64,000 nucleotides of DNA, from positions 893,882 through 957,881 of the forward strand of contig SSNP01000082.1 in the NCBI GenBank assembly GCA_006937955.1, written 5' to 3'. Within the stretch, counting starts at the first letter, position 1. Each line of letters starts with the position of its first letter. The DNA comes from Pachypanchax playfairii. Lineage: Eukaryota; Chordata; Actinopteri; Cyprinodontiformes; Aplocheilidae. A program made the translations under genes and the position numbers. The notes below the pieces were generated by a model. The model had not been told where the DNA came from. It worked only from the letters and a program-made list of their open reading frames with translations, and searched no databases. Shown here piece by piece: positions 23,901 through 32,087 of the stretch.

Positions 23901-24876
23901 TTATCTCAGGATTATTCGAGCATATTTACATGTCCTTCATCAAGGCACTAAACCATTCCAACAATGTTTGATTTAATACACGTGAACTTGAATATTTTCA
24001 TCCCTCAGTTCAATTTCTTAATCCTACAAATTTTTGTCAAAATATTGGTTTAGTTTATTCATGTCTTACACGGAATGTGACAAAGCAAACATGACTTCAC
24101 TTACCCAGAGAGAGTCCTGTTGATTCCACATTAAAACCAGACCCATTGTATCCTCAATTTTAATGTAAGAGTCAGTTTTCTGAATTGAAACTCCTCCCTT
24201 GTTGAACGGTAAGGAGACACTGGAAGAAACAGACAAAACTTAATAAGAATATTCAGCTTTAACGCATTCCGTTAGGTAAACTACTAATGAAAACAACATA
24301 AAAATAAACTCACTGTTCACTGTTGGCTTGAACTGAATTGTTGGCTAATTCTACCACAACCTCATCCAGCTTCATTACGATCTTCTGGATGGAGAGTTCT
24401 CCATCCACCTCCTGTCTCCGGACCTTAATGTTGAACATCTCATAGCTGACCTTACAATGAGATGTGAAGATGTAGTTACAAGTAGATGGATTTTGGAAGA
24501 AATCCCCATCAAAAGTCTTTAAGTAAAAGTTTCCCCATGTGCTGCAGAACTGGTTGTTGTGAGATGGTCTTGACTCTGATAGAGGAAAGAATATTAAATA
24601 CATTGAAAATCAAAGTCTGTATATTTTGTTGTGTTATTTAATAAAGAAATCTAGTTCTTACCTTCTATGACTAATATTTTTGATGCCATGACTGAAAAGG
24701 CAAGAAAGAGATTAAAATCACACACAACCCAAAACACACTTTTGAAGATACAGGATACAGTTTGATGATAACTCCTTTTGTTTTTATCAGTTTAACATAC
24801 GATTCAAGCCCGAGACGCCAAGGCTCAAGGTGAGCCATGGTATCACCCATTCAAGAAGGATCCTGGCTGCTCTCAT
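1..24876 (-). CDS. Gel-forming mucin gene B (MUC2/MUC5-type), 3' end beyond window
   Basis: Secreted polymeric mucin, expected to form the mucus gel of epithelia. About 40 exons are visible. The order is signal peptide, D1 (VWD-C8-TIL), D2, D', D3, a short VWC-like linker, a very long PTS exon with CysD domains, a second VWC-like exon with a short PTS, D4 (VWD-C8-TIL) and the start of the VWC region. The part before the PTS exon adds up to about 1,278 codons with all exon phases consistent. CGLCG signatures are visible in D1 and D3, and GDPHY opens D4. The start at 24876 is chosen because it gives a hydrophobic leader and an open frame into D1. The remaining VWC and cystine-knot exons must lie left of position 1. 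The PTS exon is disturbed by two single-N joins (8060, 11992). Orthology to MUC2, MUC5AC or MUC5B cannot be settled by eye, so no symbol is given. Confidence 0.93.
1107..2605. mobile_element. PIF/Harbinger-like non-autonomous DNA transposon
   Basis: The ends are GGGCCTGATTTATCAA at 1107 and the inverted GGGTCTGATTTATCAA ending at 2605. Both are flanked by the trinucleotide TCA (1104-1106, 2606-2608), a 3-bp target duplication typical of Harbinger. No transposase frame is visible. Removing the nested MITE leaves about 1.2 kb. Confidence 0.75.
1349..1663. mobile_element. hAT-like MITE nested in the Harbinger-like element
   Basis: Terminal inverted repeats CAGGGCCGG at both ends, with flanking 8-base direct repeats GTGGAAGA (1341-1348) and GCGGAAGA (1664-1671) that differ at one base. 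An 8-bp target duplication is the hAT hallmark. The element is about 315 bases and non-coding. Confidence 0.8.
3027..3339. mobile_element. hAT-like MITE (GGCGGAGC family)
   Basis: Starts CAGGGGCGGAGCTAGG and ends with the inverted CCTGGCTCTGCCACTG. The flanking octamers AACATGCA and AACAAGTA match at 6 of 8 positions, a decayed 8-bp duplication. About 313 bases, non-coding; common type in teleost genomes. Confidence 0.7.
3845..5828 (-). other. Gene B D4 exons (VWD4-C8-TIL start)
   Basis: Exons at 5657-5828, 5315-5559, 5038-5221, 4271-4478, 4006-4184 and 3845-3914. The VWD begins WGDPHYVTFDGQYYSF; GDPH is the motif at which MUC2 and MUC5AC D4 are known to cleave autocatalytically at low pH. 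The exon at 4271-4478 holds a run of nine prolines before the C8 part. The C8 exon has CSSLETYALMCAEASVCVNW. The TIL starts at 3914 and continues across a long intron to 280-407. Confidence 0.88.
4604..4780. mobile_element. Decayed palindromic hAT-like MITE
   Basis: CAAGGATGTCCAACCCTTG near 4607 and its rough inverse ending in GGGTTAGATACCACTG near 4780 resemble the ends of the complete element at 48612-48825. It lies in a D4 intron of gene B. Boundaries are approximate. Confidence 0.45.
6248..6314. repeat. CCTT tetranucleotide microsatellite
   Basis: About 16 perfect tandem CCTT units in the intron downstream of the exon at 6351-6586. Confidence 0.95.
6351..6586 (-). other. Gene B VWC-like exon with second short PTS
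   Basis: The exon encodes IIYNKTDGAGLCYIAFC, a VWC-like half unit resembling the linker after D3. It is followed by a short Pro/Thr run built of four TTTPPS units and a cysteine-containing end (YDCFFLTPPRK). It leads into D4. The donor (GTACTT at 6350) lies 37 bases before a CCTT microsatellite in the intron. Gene A has a comparable exon at 51404-51567. Confidence 0.8.
6922..8059 (-). other. Gene B PTS exon, 3' portion
   Basis: Continuation of the TPYIET-type repeats, with the third copy of the unique KPTT/VTHEYSTAPVEIF block at about 7740-7970. The exon ends with a cysteine-bearing tail (SSEAPTVCSCKYMDQVFSPG) and a GTAAGC donor at 6921. Sequence left of the N at 8060 ends in a motif that elsewhere in the array (10790-10825, 13565-13595) continues, after about 15 bases, into the sequence right of 11992. 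The original exon therefore probably joined these two edges. Confidence 0.85.
8060..8060. other. Single-N contig join within the PTS exon
   Basis: One N interrupts a TPYIET array at a position where neighbouring copies read through into a unique motif. It marks the left edge of the misplaced block. Confidence 0.9.
9765..10080 (-). other. CysD domain copy in the duplicated block
   Basis: Fourth copy of the same CysD domain, identical in protein sequence to the others and also inside the block bounded by Ns. The following PTS (8061-9760) has the greatest number of alternating ETPSTTPIITE and TPYIETTTV units in the window. Confidence 0.85.
11025..11340 (-). other. CysD domain copy in the duplicated block
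   Basis: CysD copy with WSDWINNN and VKCCTYDPSC ends. It lies in the 8061-11992 block, so it may be an allelic or misassembled copy of one of the domains to the right instead of an additional domain in the real protein. Confidence 0.85.
11919..11966. repeat. AT dinucleotide microsatellite at contig edge
   Basis: About 24 AT units followed by an A-run, in the copy of the intron next to the linker exon. The other copy (about 15493-15505) has only a few units. Such a length difference fits two haplotypes and helps explain the assembly break 30 bases further on. Confidence 0.9.
11992..11992. other. Single-N contig join, intron to mid-exon
   Basis: The sequence to the left is intronic (AT microsatellite and A-run); the sequence to the right starts in the middle of a PTS repeat with no splice site. 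It marks the right edge of the misplaced block. Confidence 0.9.
12438..12757 (-). other. CysD domain 2 of gene B
   Basis: Same protein sequence as the copy at 14361-14677, with only scattered silent DNA differences in the parts I compared. It is flanked on both sides by TPYIET-type PTS repeats. It lies in the same open frame as the PTS exon. Confidence 0.9.
14361..14677 (-). other. CysD domain 1 of gene B
   Basis: About 100 residues with ten or more cysteines, from CYICKWSDWINNNYPHPGSD to VKCCTYDPSC. The WSDW segment fits the WxxW C-mannosylation motif of mucin CysD domains. CysD domains sit between PTS regions in MUC2, MUC5AC and MUC5B and form non-covalent gel cross-links. The protein is identical to the other three copies. 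Confidence 0.9.
15321..15488 (-). other. Gene B VWC-like linker exon before the PTS exon
   Basis: The exon encodes a short cysteine-containing segment with KVYDPGQTVYNTHDGYGTC and RGVCGENGD, followed by the first PT-rich residues. It matches the small segment between D3 and the first mucin domain of MUC5/MUC2. An identical exon lies at 11747-11914, inside the misplaced block described separately. The acceptor on this side abuts a short AT dinucleotide run. Confidence 0.85.
15613..17905 (-). other. Gene B D3 domain exons (VWD3-C8-TIL)
   Basis: Exons at 17767-17905, 17585-17692, 17012-17191, 16685-16924, 16410-16566, 16136-16264, 15769-15922 and 15613-15650. The VWD contains GNVCGLCGDFDGN and the C8 exon has CACNSGGDCECFCSAVAAY. 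The next exon gives CEWHYAPCGKPCMKTCRNP, a hallmark of mucin D3. Several exon lengths equal those of gene A exactly (139, 180, 240, 157 and 129 bases). In this family D3 carries the N-terminal intermolecular disulfides. Confidence 0.9.
18042..18514 (-). other. Gene B D' region exons
   Basis: Three exons (18471-18514, 18289-18383, 18042-18193) encode a cysteine-rich TIL/E' unit including CVSGCVCGDGQLADGRGGC and a final CKNW-type junction. This corresponds to the D' segment that precedes D3 in VWF and gel-forming mucins. Exon sizes are close to those of gene A at 62344-62873, as expected of tandem paralogues. Confidence 0.85.
19125..21698 (-). other. Gene B D2 domain exons (linker, VWD2-C8-TIL)
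   Basis: Exons at 21581-21698, 21361-21499, 21137-21238, 20381-20450, 20157-20294, 19902-20066, 19715-19809, 19470-19596 and 19125-19380; frames join cleanly. The VWD starts after CPGICSILGGSHFSTYDD. At the usual CXXC position the codons across the 20157/20066 junction read LTGLCGDFN, so the first cysteine is replaced. The C8 segment has SCACENSEDCMCAAVSAYV and the TIL segment LDGCGCSENTYLNDRGECV. A TTAA-type MITE (20524-21119) fills the intron between 20450 and 21137. Confidence 0.9.
20524..21119 (+). mobile_element. TTAA-flanked MITE (piggyBac-like), complete copy 1
   Basis: Starts AGAGGCCATTTC and ends with GGAAGGGCCTCT, flanked by TTAA on both sides (20520-20523, 21120-21123). About 600 bases, in an intron of gene B between two D2 exons. 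Four related copies lie at 26840, 29143, 35339 and 35788. TTAA target duplications are the mark of piggyBac elements; no transposase is present. Confidence 0.8.
22530..24691 (-). other. Gene B D1 domain exons (VWD1-C8-TIL)
   Basis: Exons at 24662-24691, 24314-24575, 24105-24219, 23239-23329, 23044-23150, 22762-22975 and 22530-22655. The first VWD begins FCSTWGNFYLKTFDGDF and contains TCGLCGDFN, so the CXXC motif of D assemblies is intact. The C8 segment contains SSCLCSTVSEYSRQCAHAGG and the TIL segment CTDGCFCPEG. Together these cover about residues 30-340. In this family D1 and D2 act in N-terminal folding and assembly of the polymer. Confidence 0.9.
24801..24876 (-). other. Gene B exon 1: start codon and signal peptide
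   Basis: The ATG on the minus strand at 24874-24876 opens a leader of about 23 residues beginning MRAARILLEWVIPW, with a basic N-terminus, a hydrophobic core and a small-residue end (GVSG). A GTATGT donor follows at 24800. A 30-base exon (24662-24691) joins it in frame to the D1 exon. This matches the layout of secreted mucins, whose leader is encoded apart from D1. The inner ATG in the 30-base exon would lack a leader and is less likely to be used. Confidence 0.8.
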
Positions 24877-25261
24877 GGTTCCTGAATCGTCCTTGTCCCG
24901 TGAACAGATTCCTCACCAAACTGGTACATCTCTCCTATTCATCGTCTAATATAGTCCCCAGGTGTTTGCAGTTCAGGAGGAGTAAACAAAAGATTCTGGG
25001 TGTCAACCTTTGTGGTGTTTGTCTGCATCAAGATCACACCCATGAAGACACAACTCATCAGAGCATTTCATCTTTTATCTGTGTCATGATCTATTGTCAT
25101 TTCAGGTCTTGTAAGACTTTAATTGACTGCCAGAAAATTTAGCATGATAGTTAAATTATTTTATGTTTTCATTTTGGGATTATTTTATAATCCAGTTCCT
25201 GGTTTTCCATCATGAATTTGATTATGTTTAGAGAAAGATTAATGTAAATATTTTCTAAAAC
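24877..25261 (-). promoter_or_regulatory. 5' flank of gene B, putative promoter
   Basis: About 385 bases separate the start codon from the transposon at 25273. A TATAAAA on the minus strand at about 25183-25190 lies near 310 bases upstream of the ATG and could be a TATA box. The transcription start is not visible and an upstream non-coding exon cannot be excluded, so this is a weak call. Confidence 0.3.
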
Positions 25262-25272
25262 TATGAAGCTAT

Positions 25273-25851
25273 TAGTCTTGCACTGCGAGACAGATTCTCG
25301 CGAGATTTGAAGTTTTCCAAACCCACGAAAATCCGTATTGAACTGCTCCATTGAAAACCGTCTATTTCGGTCAAAAAAAACGTTTGCATCAATCATGTGT
25401 TAGAATTGTTCTTTGGGGCGGGTGTTCAGGTATGATTGGCAGCAAGTGCCCAGGCAGACAAAGCAAAACCAACATGGCTGCGCCTGTGGATGTACATATA
25501 AAAGCGGATATTTAATCAGTTTTAGGAGAGAGGCGATTTCTTCTTTGAAAAATAAGCAAAGGTAAGAACTTTGTGCATTTCTTGGTGGTAAAGATGTGTT
25601 TTACTTTTCATAGTGGTAACGATGTGTGTGTTTTTCTCCCGAATGGAGTCGCAAGAGCTTGATTTACTGTGATTGGCTAAAGGCAAATCATCAAAGGCAG
25701 ACACTTGCTAGCTCGTCTTCCAATCAGCTTAAAATATTATATCAGACGTCCTTCCCTTTTATAAACGGTTTCAAACGGAGCAGTTCCAGATCTATGTGTA
25801 TCCCCAAATTGAGAAGAGGCGGGGCTACACATAGATCTGGCAGAGCCAGGT
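25273..25851. mobile_element. Insertion flanked by 11-bp direct repeats
   Basis: The direct repeat TATGAAGCTAT occurs at 25262-25272 and 25852-25862. Between them lie 579 non-coding bases starting TAGTCTTGCACTGCGAGAC and ending in GGCAGAGCCAGGT, with a smaller inverted repeat (CCAGATCTATGTG and its inverse) near the right end. It looks like a non-autonomous DNA transposon; the family is uncertain. It sits about 400 bases upstream of the gene B start. Confidence 0.6.
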
Positions 25852-25862
25852 TATGAAGCTAT

Positions 25863-26835
25863 GGGTTTTGCCCCCAAAGTTGGTGTCAGGGAAATTGTTC
25901 CAAAATGCAGTTAAACCCTCAGACAAGAGAAGAACCACAGACTAAAAATATAAAGTTTAAAGGTTTTTACTTGCAGCAAGGAGTGAGCTGATGGTACAGA
26001 TAACCATTCTGATCAGTCACTGAATAATAAATTATTAGTTCATCATTATAAAGTGAATGAGGACGTCCGCCTCCTGGCAGATAAAGTAACTAAGCAACGT
26101 TATCACAGAGTTCCCATCACAGTGTCCTTGAGAGGCTCACATCTCGGTGAATCAAAAGAGTTTCTTTACTCCTGCAGTGGGAATGAGACTTGTTCATAGC
26201 TCTCATGTACTAAAGGACTAATGCTGAAATATTTATATGTTAGAGTAGCTAAATAATGAAATCACGATGAGAATAAACATATTTTTCTTACAGTTGGCGA
26301 GAACATTAACAAGTTTGTTGTTATAAATCCATAAATAATTGTAGCATACATTGATCAAATGTATGGCAAACCAGAAACATTATGTTTGATAGTATCACAA
26401 GTTTTTTAATTCTATGGCTGCTCTTCTAGCACATTTGAGTCAAATAAAACTTGTTAAATTATAATGTCTCCTATTGTTGAAAAAAATACAATTATGATGA
26501 TTCTATAAAAGCTTAATGTTACAATATGTAAGAATTTTACTGTGAAATACTCACACAACATTCTAATGTCCCACTGATGTTGAAAGTAAAGTTACATTGT
26601 ACTGGCTGGGTGGTCGCTAGTTTCTGTCACTTTAAAAACACTGGTCTGGACCAGAATCATTATTTACACGTCCGGACTTCCTGGTTCCATAGCGAATCAC
26701 GTGAGCCTGCAAGGTTGCCAAATCTTCAACACAAGCAGCTGTAATTCCACAACGACCAGCAGCAAAAAGTAAGAAACGAACACATCCATCCAACTGAGTG
26801 GCTGAGCTGCACGTTATGGGGCATTCCAACGTGCC
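25863..26835. other. Intergenic DNA with no recognised feature
   Basis: About 970 bases upstream of gene B with only short open frames and no domain similarity I recognise. The part near 26600-26830 looks repeat-like but I cannot define ends. Confidence 0.5.
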
Positions 26836-26839
26836 TTAA

Positions 26840-27460
26840 AGAGGCCATTCTATTTAAAGCGGTTTTCCTGAGGTTTCTGTGGAATATTTTAGCTCGAAAG
26901 GTGTTCTTACCTTCACACTGGGTATGAAAATGGCACAATAACTTCTCTTTCAGTTTTAACTCTCAAACTACGCAAGTGGCGATAACACCTGAGTTCTGCC
27001 GAGTTTGAAAAGCCTGTATTTGTTACAAGTCAAGTCAAGTCAAGTCAACTTTATTTATATAGCGCTTTAAGAACAGCGGCAGCTGATACAAAACTCCTTT
27101 GCTCAGTAGTATTCATCAGCTCCTGCAGTTGAGACCATGTCTAGCAGGCTGCTGGCTAAAATCTGTTAGCATAAACACGTATCAACCGGAAGATACTTGG
27201 TGCACTGTTGCCATGCGCAGCGGGGAAGGAAACAGAAGGCTGTGCTCTCATAGGCTAGTTTGTTAGCCAATCTGAGTCCAGCAAATTTGCAAAATTAATA
27301 TTAATGAGTTGCAGCCAAAGTCGGACAAATCTTCACGCAGACAGATCGAAAGGTCTGTAAATCAAGTGTTTCCTAACATTTTTTTTAGATATAAAATGTT
27401 TCATATTACAGGTTAATACTTCAGAAATAACAGTCATGAAATTTGTGTGACATGGCCTCT
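26840..27460 (-). mobile_element. TTAA-flanked MITE (piggyBac-like), complete copy 2
   Basis: Inverted orientation relative to copy 1, flanked by TTAA at 26836-26839 and 27461-27464. A short retroposon-like tail is nested at about 27023-27078 (repeated CAAGT units then TTTATTTATATAGCGCTTT), a sequence common at teleost SINE or LINE ends. Confidence 0.8.
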
Positions 27461-27464
27461 TTAA

Positions 27465-28539
27465 GACGTTCCCAAAAATTGAACAAATACAAGAGAAAAT
27501 AAATGAGGATCAACATCAGAACTGGCAACCCAACAGAAAAATCAGGGAGGGGAGGGGGTGAGTGGCTGAGAGCGGATGTTTTTTTTTTTTACATGAACTG
27601 CAGGACTCAGGTTTGACGACAAGGTCTAATTCTTACATACTGTACCTTTAATTTAACAAAATCAAAAAGTAATTTGAGTTTTTGACTGCCAGATTTATAT
27701 AATAAAGCTTCTACTTTTGTCTGTTATTAAAACAAGATCTTCTGGAAACAAGGAGGATGATTTAAAGATGTTTTTTCCTTCTGTCTTCGAGACACAAAAG
27801 GGATAACCAGACAAAAACATTAATCCAAGTGCAAAGAAGGAAAACAACTCAACCGTTTAAATACAAACAGGAAACAAGAGAAATAAATCAAGGAAATAAG
27901 AAAACAGCTGCGGGAAGGAGGAGAACAAAGTTACAGAAAACACGAGGGAAACCAGAAGTACAAAATCTACCAAAATAAAACAGGAAGCAAGATGAGGAAT
28001 AAGACGCTACAAAAGAACTAAACATGAGAAACAAGGAGGGCGCAGAGGAGACCGAGGGAAATAACGACCCCAAAACAATCCCATAACATAAGCATAAAGG
28101 AGGAGAAACAAAACCACAGGAGACAATAAGGAAGAAATTAACTCTAAATAGAACAGAAAACCGAGAGACCTAACAGCCACCAGCTTGTGCCAACAGTGGG
28201 TTAGACGCTCAGAGGCGAGGTGGAAAGACCCAGAACCTTTTAAGGATGTAACCGTGTTGATCTTGTGATATTAAAAGGCACCTAAAGGAAAAAATTCTTT
28301 GAGCAGAACGCTCCCTTTCAGGGGTGCTCTGTTCCAGAAAATATGCCAAATTTGAACCTCTTTCTCTGGTCTGAGTTATTTCTGAGTATTTCCAGGTTGA
28401 TCCTGGGGAGAAAAGGACATGCAATGCAGAGTAAACGAGAGGTATCGTTTGTGGTTGGGTATCACAATGGGGTTAAAAAAAATCAGCACGACATTTGTTA
28501 ACTTGTGTTGCAACCATCCAGCGCCCTCATAGTCTTGTC
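27465..28539. other. Intergenic DNA with no recognised feature
   Basis: AT- and purine-rich sequence (about 27840-28150 is strongly A/G rich on the plus strand). Short open frames are low-complexity and have no recognisable domain. Confidence 0.5.
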
Positions 28540-28630
28540 ATACACTGAACAAAAATATAATTGCAACACTTTTGTTTTTGCTCCAATTTTTTATGTGATG
28601 AACTCAAAGATCTAAAACACTTTGCACATT
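28540..28630. mobile_element. Tc1/mariner-like transposon end (fragment)
   Basis: The text starting CACTGAACAAAAATATAA and continuing with GCAACACTTTTGTTTTTGCT resembles a widespread teleost Tc1-type terminal sequence. Only one end is seen. Confidence 0.5.
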
Positions 28631-29138
28631 CAATTCACTAGCAACAGCTTTGGTAGGGATGCCTAAGACTTTCCTGGGGATGATCTCATCAGGGGGTAAC
28701 TGTAGCCTGTAACACCTCCCTTTATTATGAAGAATCTTTGTTAGCAATAAAATCAGAGCAATAAAACCCTTTGGGGCATCCCTGATACTATTTTTATTGT
28801 TTCATTTTATTGTTTTATTATTGTTTATTTTATTTACTTTATTAGTCACCATGTTTGTGCATTTGATAAAAAAATTTCCACCACAAATTGGAGTTGTCTG
28901 CAGGATCTTACAATCAGACATCACTGAAACGCCACGTGATTTGGCAATCCTGAGGACAAATTGCCTCAGTCCCACCATGACTGGAGAAATTGAGGGAATC
29001 TGAAGAGAAGGCTTCAGAGTTGCCCACTGCTGAGTTCTCCATGGTTTGGAGGTTTGTTTGGTAATGCACAAATGGTGAACTGTTTTTAATTAGGAGCGGA
29101 CTGTCGGGAGAAGCAAGGGGTTTAGGGTAATGTAATAG
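28631..29138. other. Intergenic DNA with no recognised feature
   Basis: About 500 bases, AT-rich in the middle. A nine-base inverted pair (AGGGATGCC near 28658 and its inverse near 28785) may mark a small foldback element, but the evidence is thin. Confidence 0.4.
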
Positions 29139-29142
29139 TTAA

Positions 29143-29480
29143 AGAGGCCATGTCATACAAATTTCAGGACTTTGTGGTTATTTCTTAAGTATTAACCTGT
29201 AATATAAAACATTTTATATCTAAAAAACGTCAGGAAACACTTATTAACAGACCTTTCAATCTGTCTGCATCAAAATTTGGCTGGTTCCGTCAGGCTTCAG
29301 CAGCAACTCGTTCATATTCATTATTCGAATTTGCTGGACTCAGATTGGCTAACAAACTAGCCTATGAGAGCAAGGTATACTGTTTCCTGCCTGGCTGCGC
29401 ATGGCAACATCAGACGTTTTCTCTTCCTGTTTGCTACATCTTATGCTACAGCTTTTAGCCAGCAGACTGCTACGCGTGGT
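29143..29480 (+). mobile_element. TTAA-flanked MITE copy 3, truncated at a deletion junction
   Basis: The left end is intact (TTAA at 29139-29142, then AGAGGCCATG). Similarity to the complete copies stops at about 29480, where mucin PTS sequence begins. The shared pentamer GTGGT (29476-29480) lies at the junction. Confidence 0.8.
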
Positions 29481-30851
29481 AGGGGATGTACAGTAATTGT
29501 AGATATGGTTGAGGCTGTTGTGGATTCTGTGGTCGTAGTAGGTGATGTTGTAGTTGTAGATTCAGATAAGTTAGTGGATTCTGTGATCGTGCTCGTGTAG
29601 TTGTAGATGTGGTTGTTGATGTTGTGGTTGTAGATCTGGTTGATGTGGATTCTGTGGTTGTAGCAGGTGATGTTGTAGATTCAGATAAGGTAGTGGATTC
29701 TGTGATCGTGGTAGGTGATGTTGTAGTTGTAGTATCAGATAAGGTAGTGGATTCTGTGGTTGAGGTAGGGGACGTAGTTGTAGATATGGTTGATGGTGTT
29801 GTAGTAGGTGATGTAGTTGTAGATATGGTTGTGGATGTTGTGGATTCTGTGGTATATGGTTGTGGATGTTGTGGATTCTGTGGTATATGGTTGTGGATGT
29901 TGTGGATTCTGTGGTATATGGTTGTGGATGTTGTGGATTCTGTGGTAGTAGTAGGTGACGTAGTTGTAGATATGGTTGATGGTGTTGTAGTAGGTGATGT
30001 AGTTGTAGATATGGTTGTGGATGTTGTGGATTCTGTGGTATATGGTTGTGGATGTTGTGGATTCTGTGGTTTTAGTAGGTGATGTTGTAGTTGTAGATTC
30101 AGATAAGGTAGTGGATTCTGTGGTCGTGGTAGGGGATGTAGTTGTAGATATGGTTGTGGATGTTGTGGATTCTGTTGTTGTAGTAGGTATTGTTGTAGTT
30201 GTAGATTCAGATAAGGTTGTGGATTCTGTGGTCATGGTAGGTGATGTAGTCGTAGTTGTGGTTGTAGTTGGTGATGTAGTTACACACTGTCTCTTATACA
30301 CNTGGTTGTGGATGTTGTGGATTCTGTGGTTGTGGATGTTGTGGATTCTGTGGTAGTAGTAGGTGACGTAGTTGTAGATATGGTTGATGGTGTTGTGGAT
30401 TCTGTGGTTGTAGTAGGTGATGTTGTAGTTGTAGATTCAGATAAGGTAGTGGATTCTGTGGTCGTGGTAGGGGATGTAGTTGTAGATATGGTTGTGGATG
30501 TTGTGGATTCTGTTGTTGTAGTAGGTATTGTTGTAGTTGTAGATTCAAATAAGGTTGTAGATTCTGTGGTCATGGTAGGTGATGTAGTCGTAGTTGTGGT
30601 TGTAGTTGGTGATGTAGTTACACATATGGTTGATGGTGTTGAGGATATTGTGGTTGTAGTAGGCATTGTTGTAGTTGTAGATTCAGATAAGGTAGTGGAT
30701 TCAGTGGTCGTGGTAAGTGACTCTGTTGTAGTTGTGGTTGTAGTTGGTGATGTAGTTATAGATGTAATAGTTGTTGTTGTAGTAGTTGACACTGTTGTAG
30801 TTGTGCTTATAATAGGCTCTGGGGGAGGGTTAGGGCATTCAGGGTAACAGC
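29481..30851 (-). repeat. PTS repeat array of the mucin pseudogene
   Basis: Repeats of TTESTTLSESTTTTSPTTT type, different from both intact genes, with SESTTTT and TTESTTS sub-units. The exon starts with CYPECPNPPPEP after the acceptor at 30851. A contig join with adapter sequence lies at 30287-30302, and the flanking stretches 30140-30286 and 30474-30619 are nearly the same, so the array length is unreliable. Confidence 0.85.
30287..30302. other. Tn5/Nextera mosaic-end remnant plus N (sequencing artefact)
   Basis: CTGTCTCTTATACAC at 30287-30301 equals the Tn5 mosaic-end adapter used in Nextera libraries, followed directly by an N. Translated on the minus strand it gives the start MYKRQ, a known sign of this contamination in predicted proteins. 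It is not genomic sequence. Confidence 0.93.
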
Positions 30852-31223
30852 CTAAAAACATTTTTATATCACACTATTTCAGCCAGTTTAAAACAGCAAG
30901 ATTTACATTTCAATTCATCAGAAGTAAAGTCAGTTGAGAAGGCCTAAATAAACACCTTACCTTCCAGTTTAGGTAATGGACTCATATTATTCAAATGGCA
31001 ATCGAGTGTGGCAGGATAGTAGTGCCACATGCATTCATTTCTCTTGTTATAGTAATCATAAAAGACAGCTGCAAAGAAAGTTTGTAATCAAGGTTTAATA
31101 AGAAAAAATAAAGTGACAGTCATATAAACAAATTAATTGCACCATTTCTTCATCAAAGGTTAAAAGTAAACAGTTGAAATCTATTTCGTTTCCAAAAATA
31201 GAGAGAAGACAGTGTTTACTTAC

Positions 31224-31380
31224 GACATATATCTGGAGTTCTCCATGCAACACCAACATCAGCATCATTACAGGCTTGAGCGTAAGCTGCAACAGCTGTG
31301 CAGAAACACTCACAGTCTCCTCCAATATCACAAGCAGATGAGTCATCCACACAGTTTTTATAAAATGGGTGGCGATCCAC
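31224..31380 (-). other. Pseudogene C8 exon, frame intact
   Basis: 157 bases, the same length as in genes A and B. It encodes VDRHPFYKNCVDDSSACD and GGDCECFCTAVAAYAQAC. It lacks two cysteines that both paralogues keep, which points to relaxed constraint. Confidence 0.85.
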
Positions 31381-32087
31381 CTGTATGTTCATTCAAATTT
31401 ATTATTAACTTATTTTTAAAACTTTTGTTAATTCTGTTTTAATTAAATATTTTCATAACATAAATGACTTTAACTTTACCTTTTTGTGGCACTTTGTGAA
31501 TTTATCTGAATTTATCATGCTGCACTTCTTTTTTGCCCAGTTACGCCGTACGTACTGCTTGACTCTTTCCAGCTGTTTGCAAACTCCAATGGGTCGTTCA
31601 CCTCCAGCTTATTTTGAGTGGTGAAGTCATTCTGTTCTTTACCATCAAAATTTCCACAGAGACCGCACACTTCATCCTGCACAAAAACATAGGAGTTGTG
31701 AAGTTATTTAAATGTTTCACAAGCCAAAATCCCTTCCATCATCATTCCTAATAGTAACCTCAAGCAGCTCAAGTTTGGTCTTATCTGCATGATTTAGCTG
31801 ATTTCTTTTTAAAGAGTTTCTCGTCCAATCCCAAAAACTGGTCAATAACACGATGCAAAACATGAGATATTTCAGTTCTACTCACAATCCCTGTGACTCA
31901 CATGATGTTGTTGATCCAGAAGAATACAAATGTGTGTTTTGCGATCCAAATCACTGTCAGACCAATTTCAGTCTCTACCATAAGATACAAGCCAACCTTC
32001 CTTGTGTTATACTGTATGTTATGATTTTGCCTTTTTCCAATTCCTTCTCTTCATATGTTCCATCTGTCAGTTGGATTTTTATTTACC

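Noticed and set aside
29609..30847. Plus-strand VVVDVVVVD-type open frames
   Set aside because: Shadows of the PTS repeat of the mucin pseudogene, and they run through the adapter artefact.
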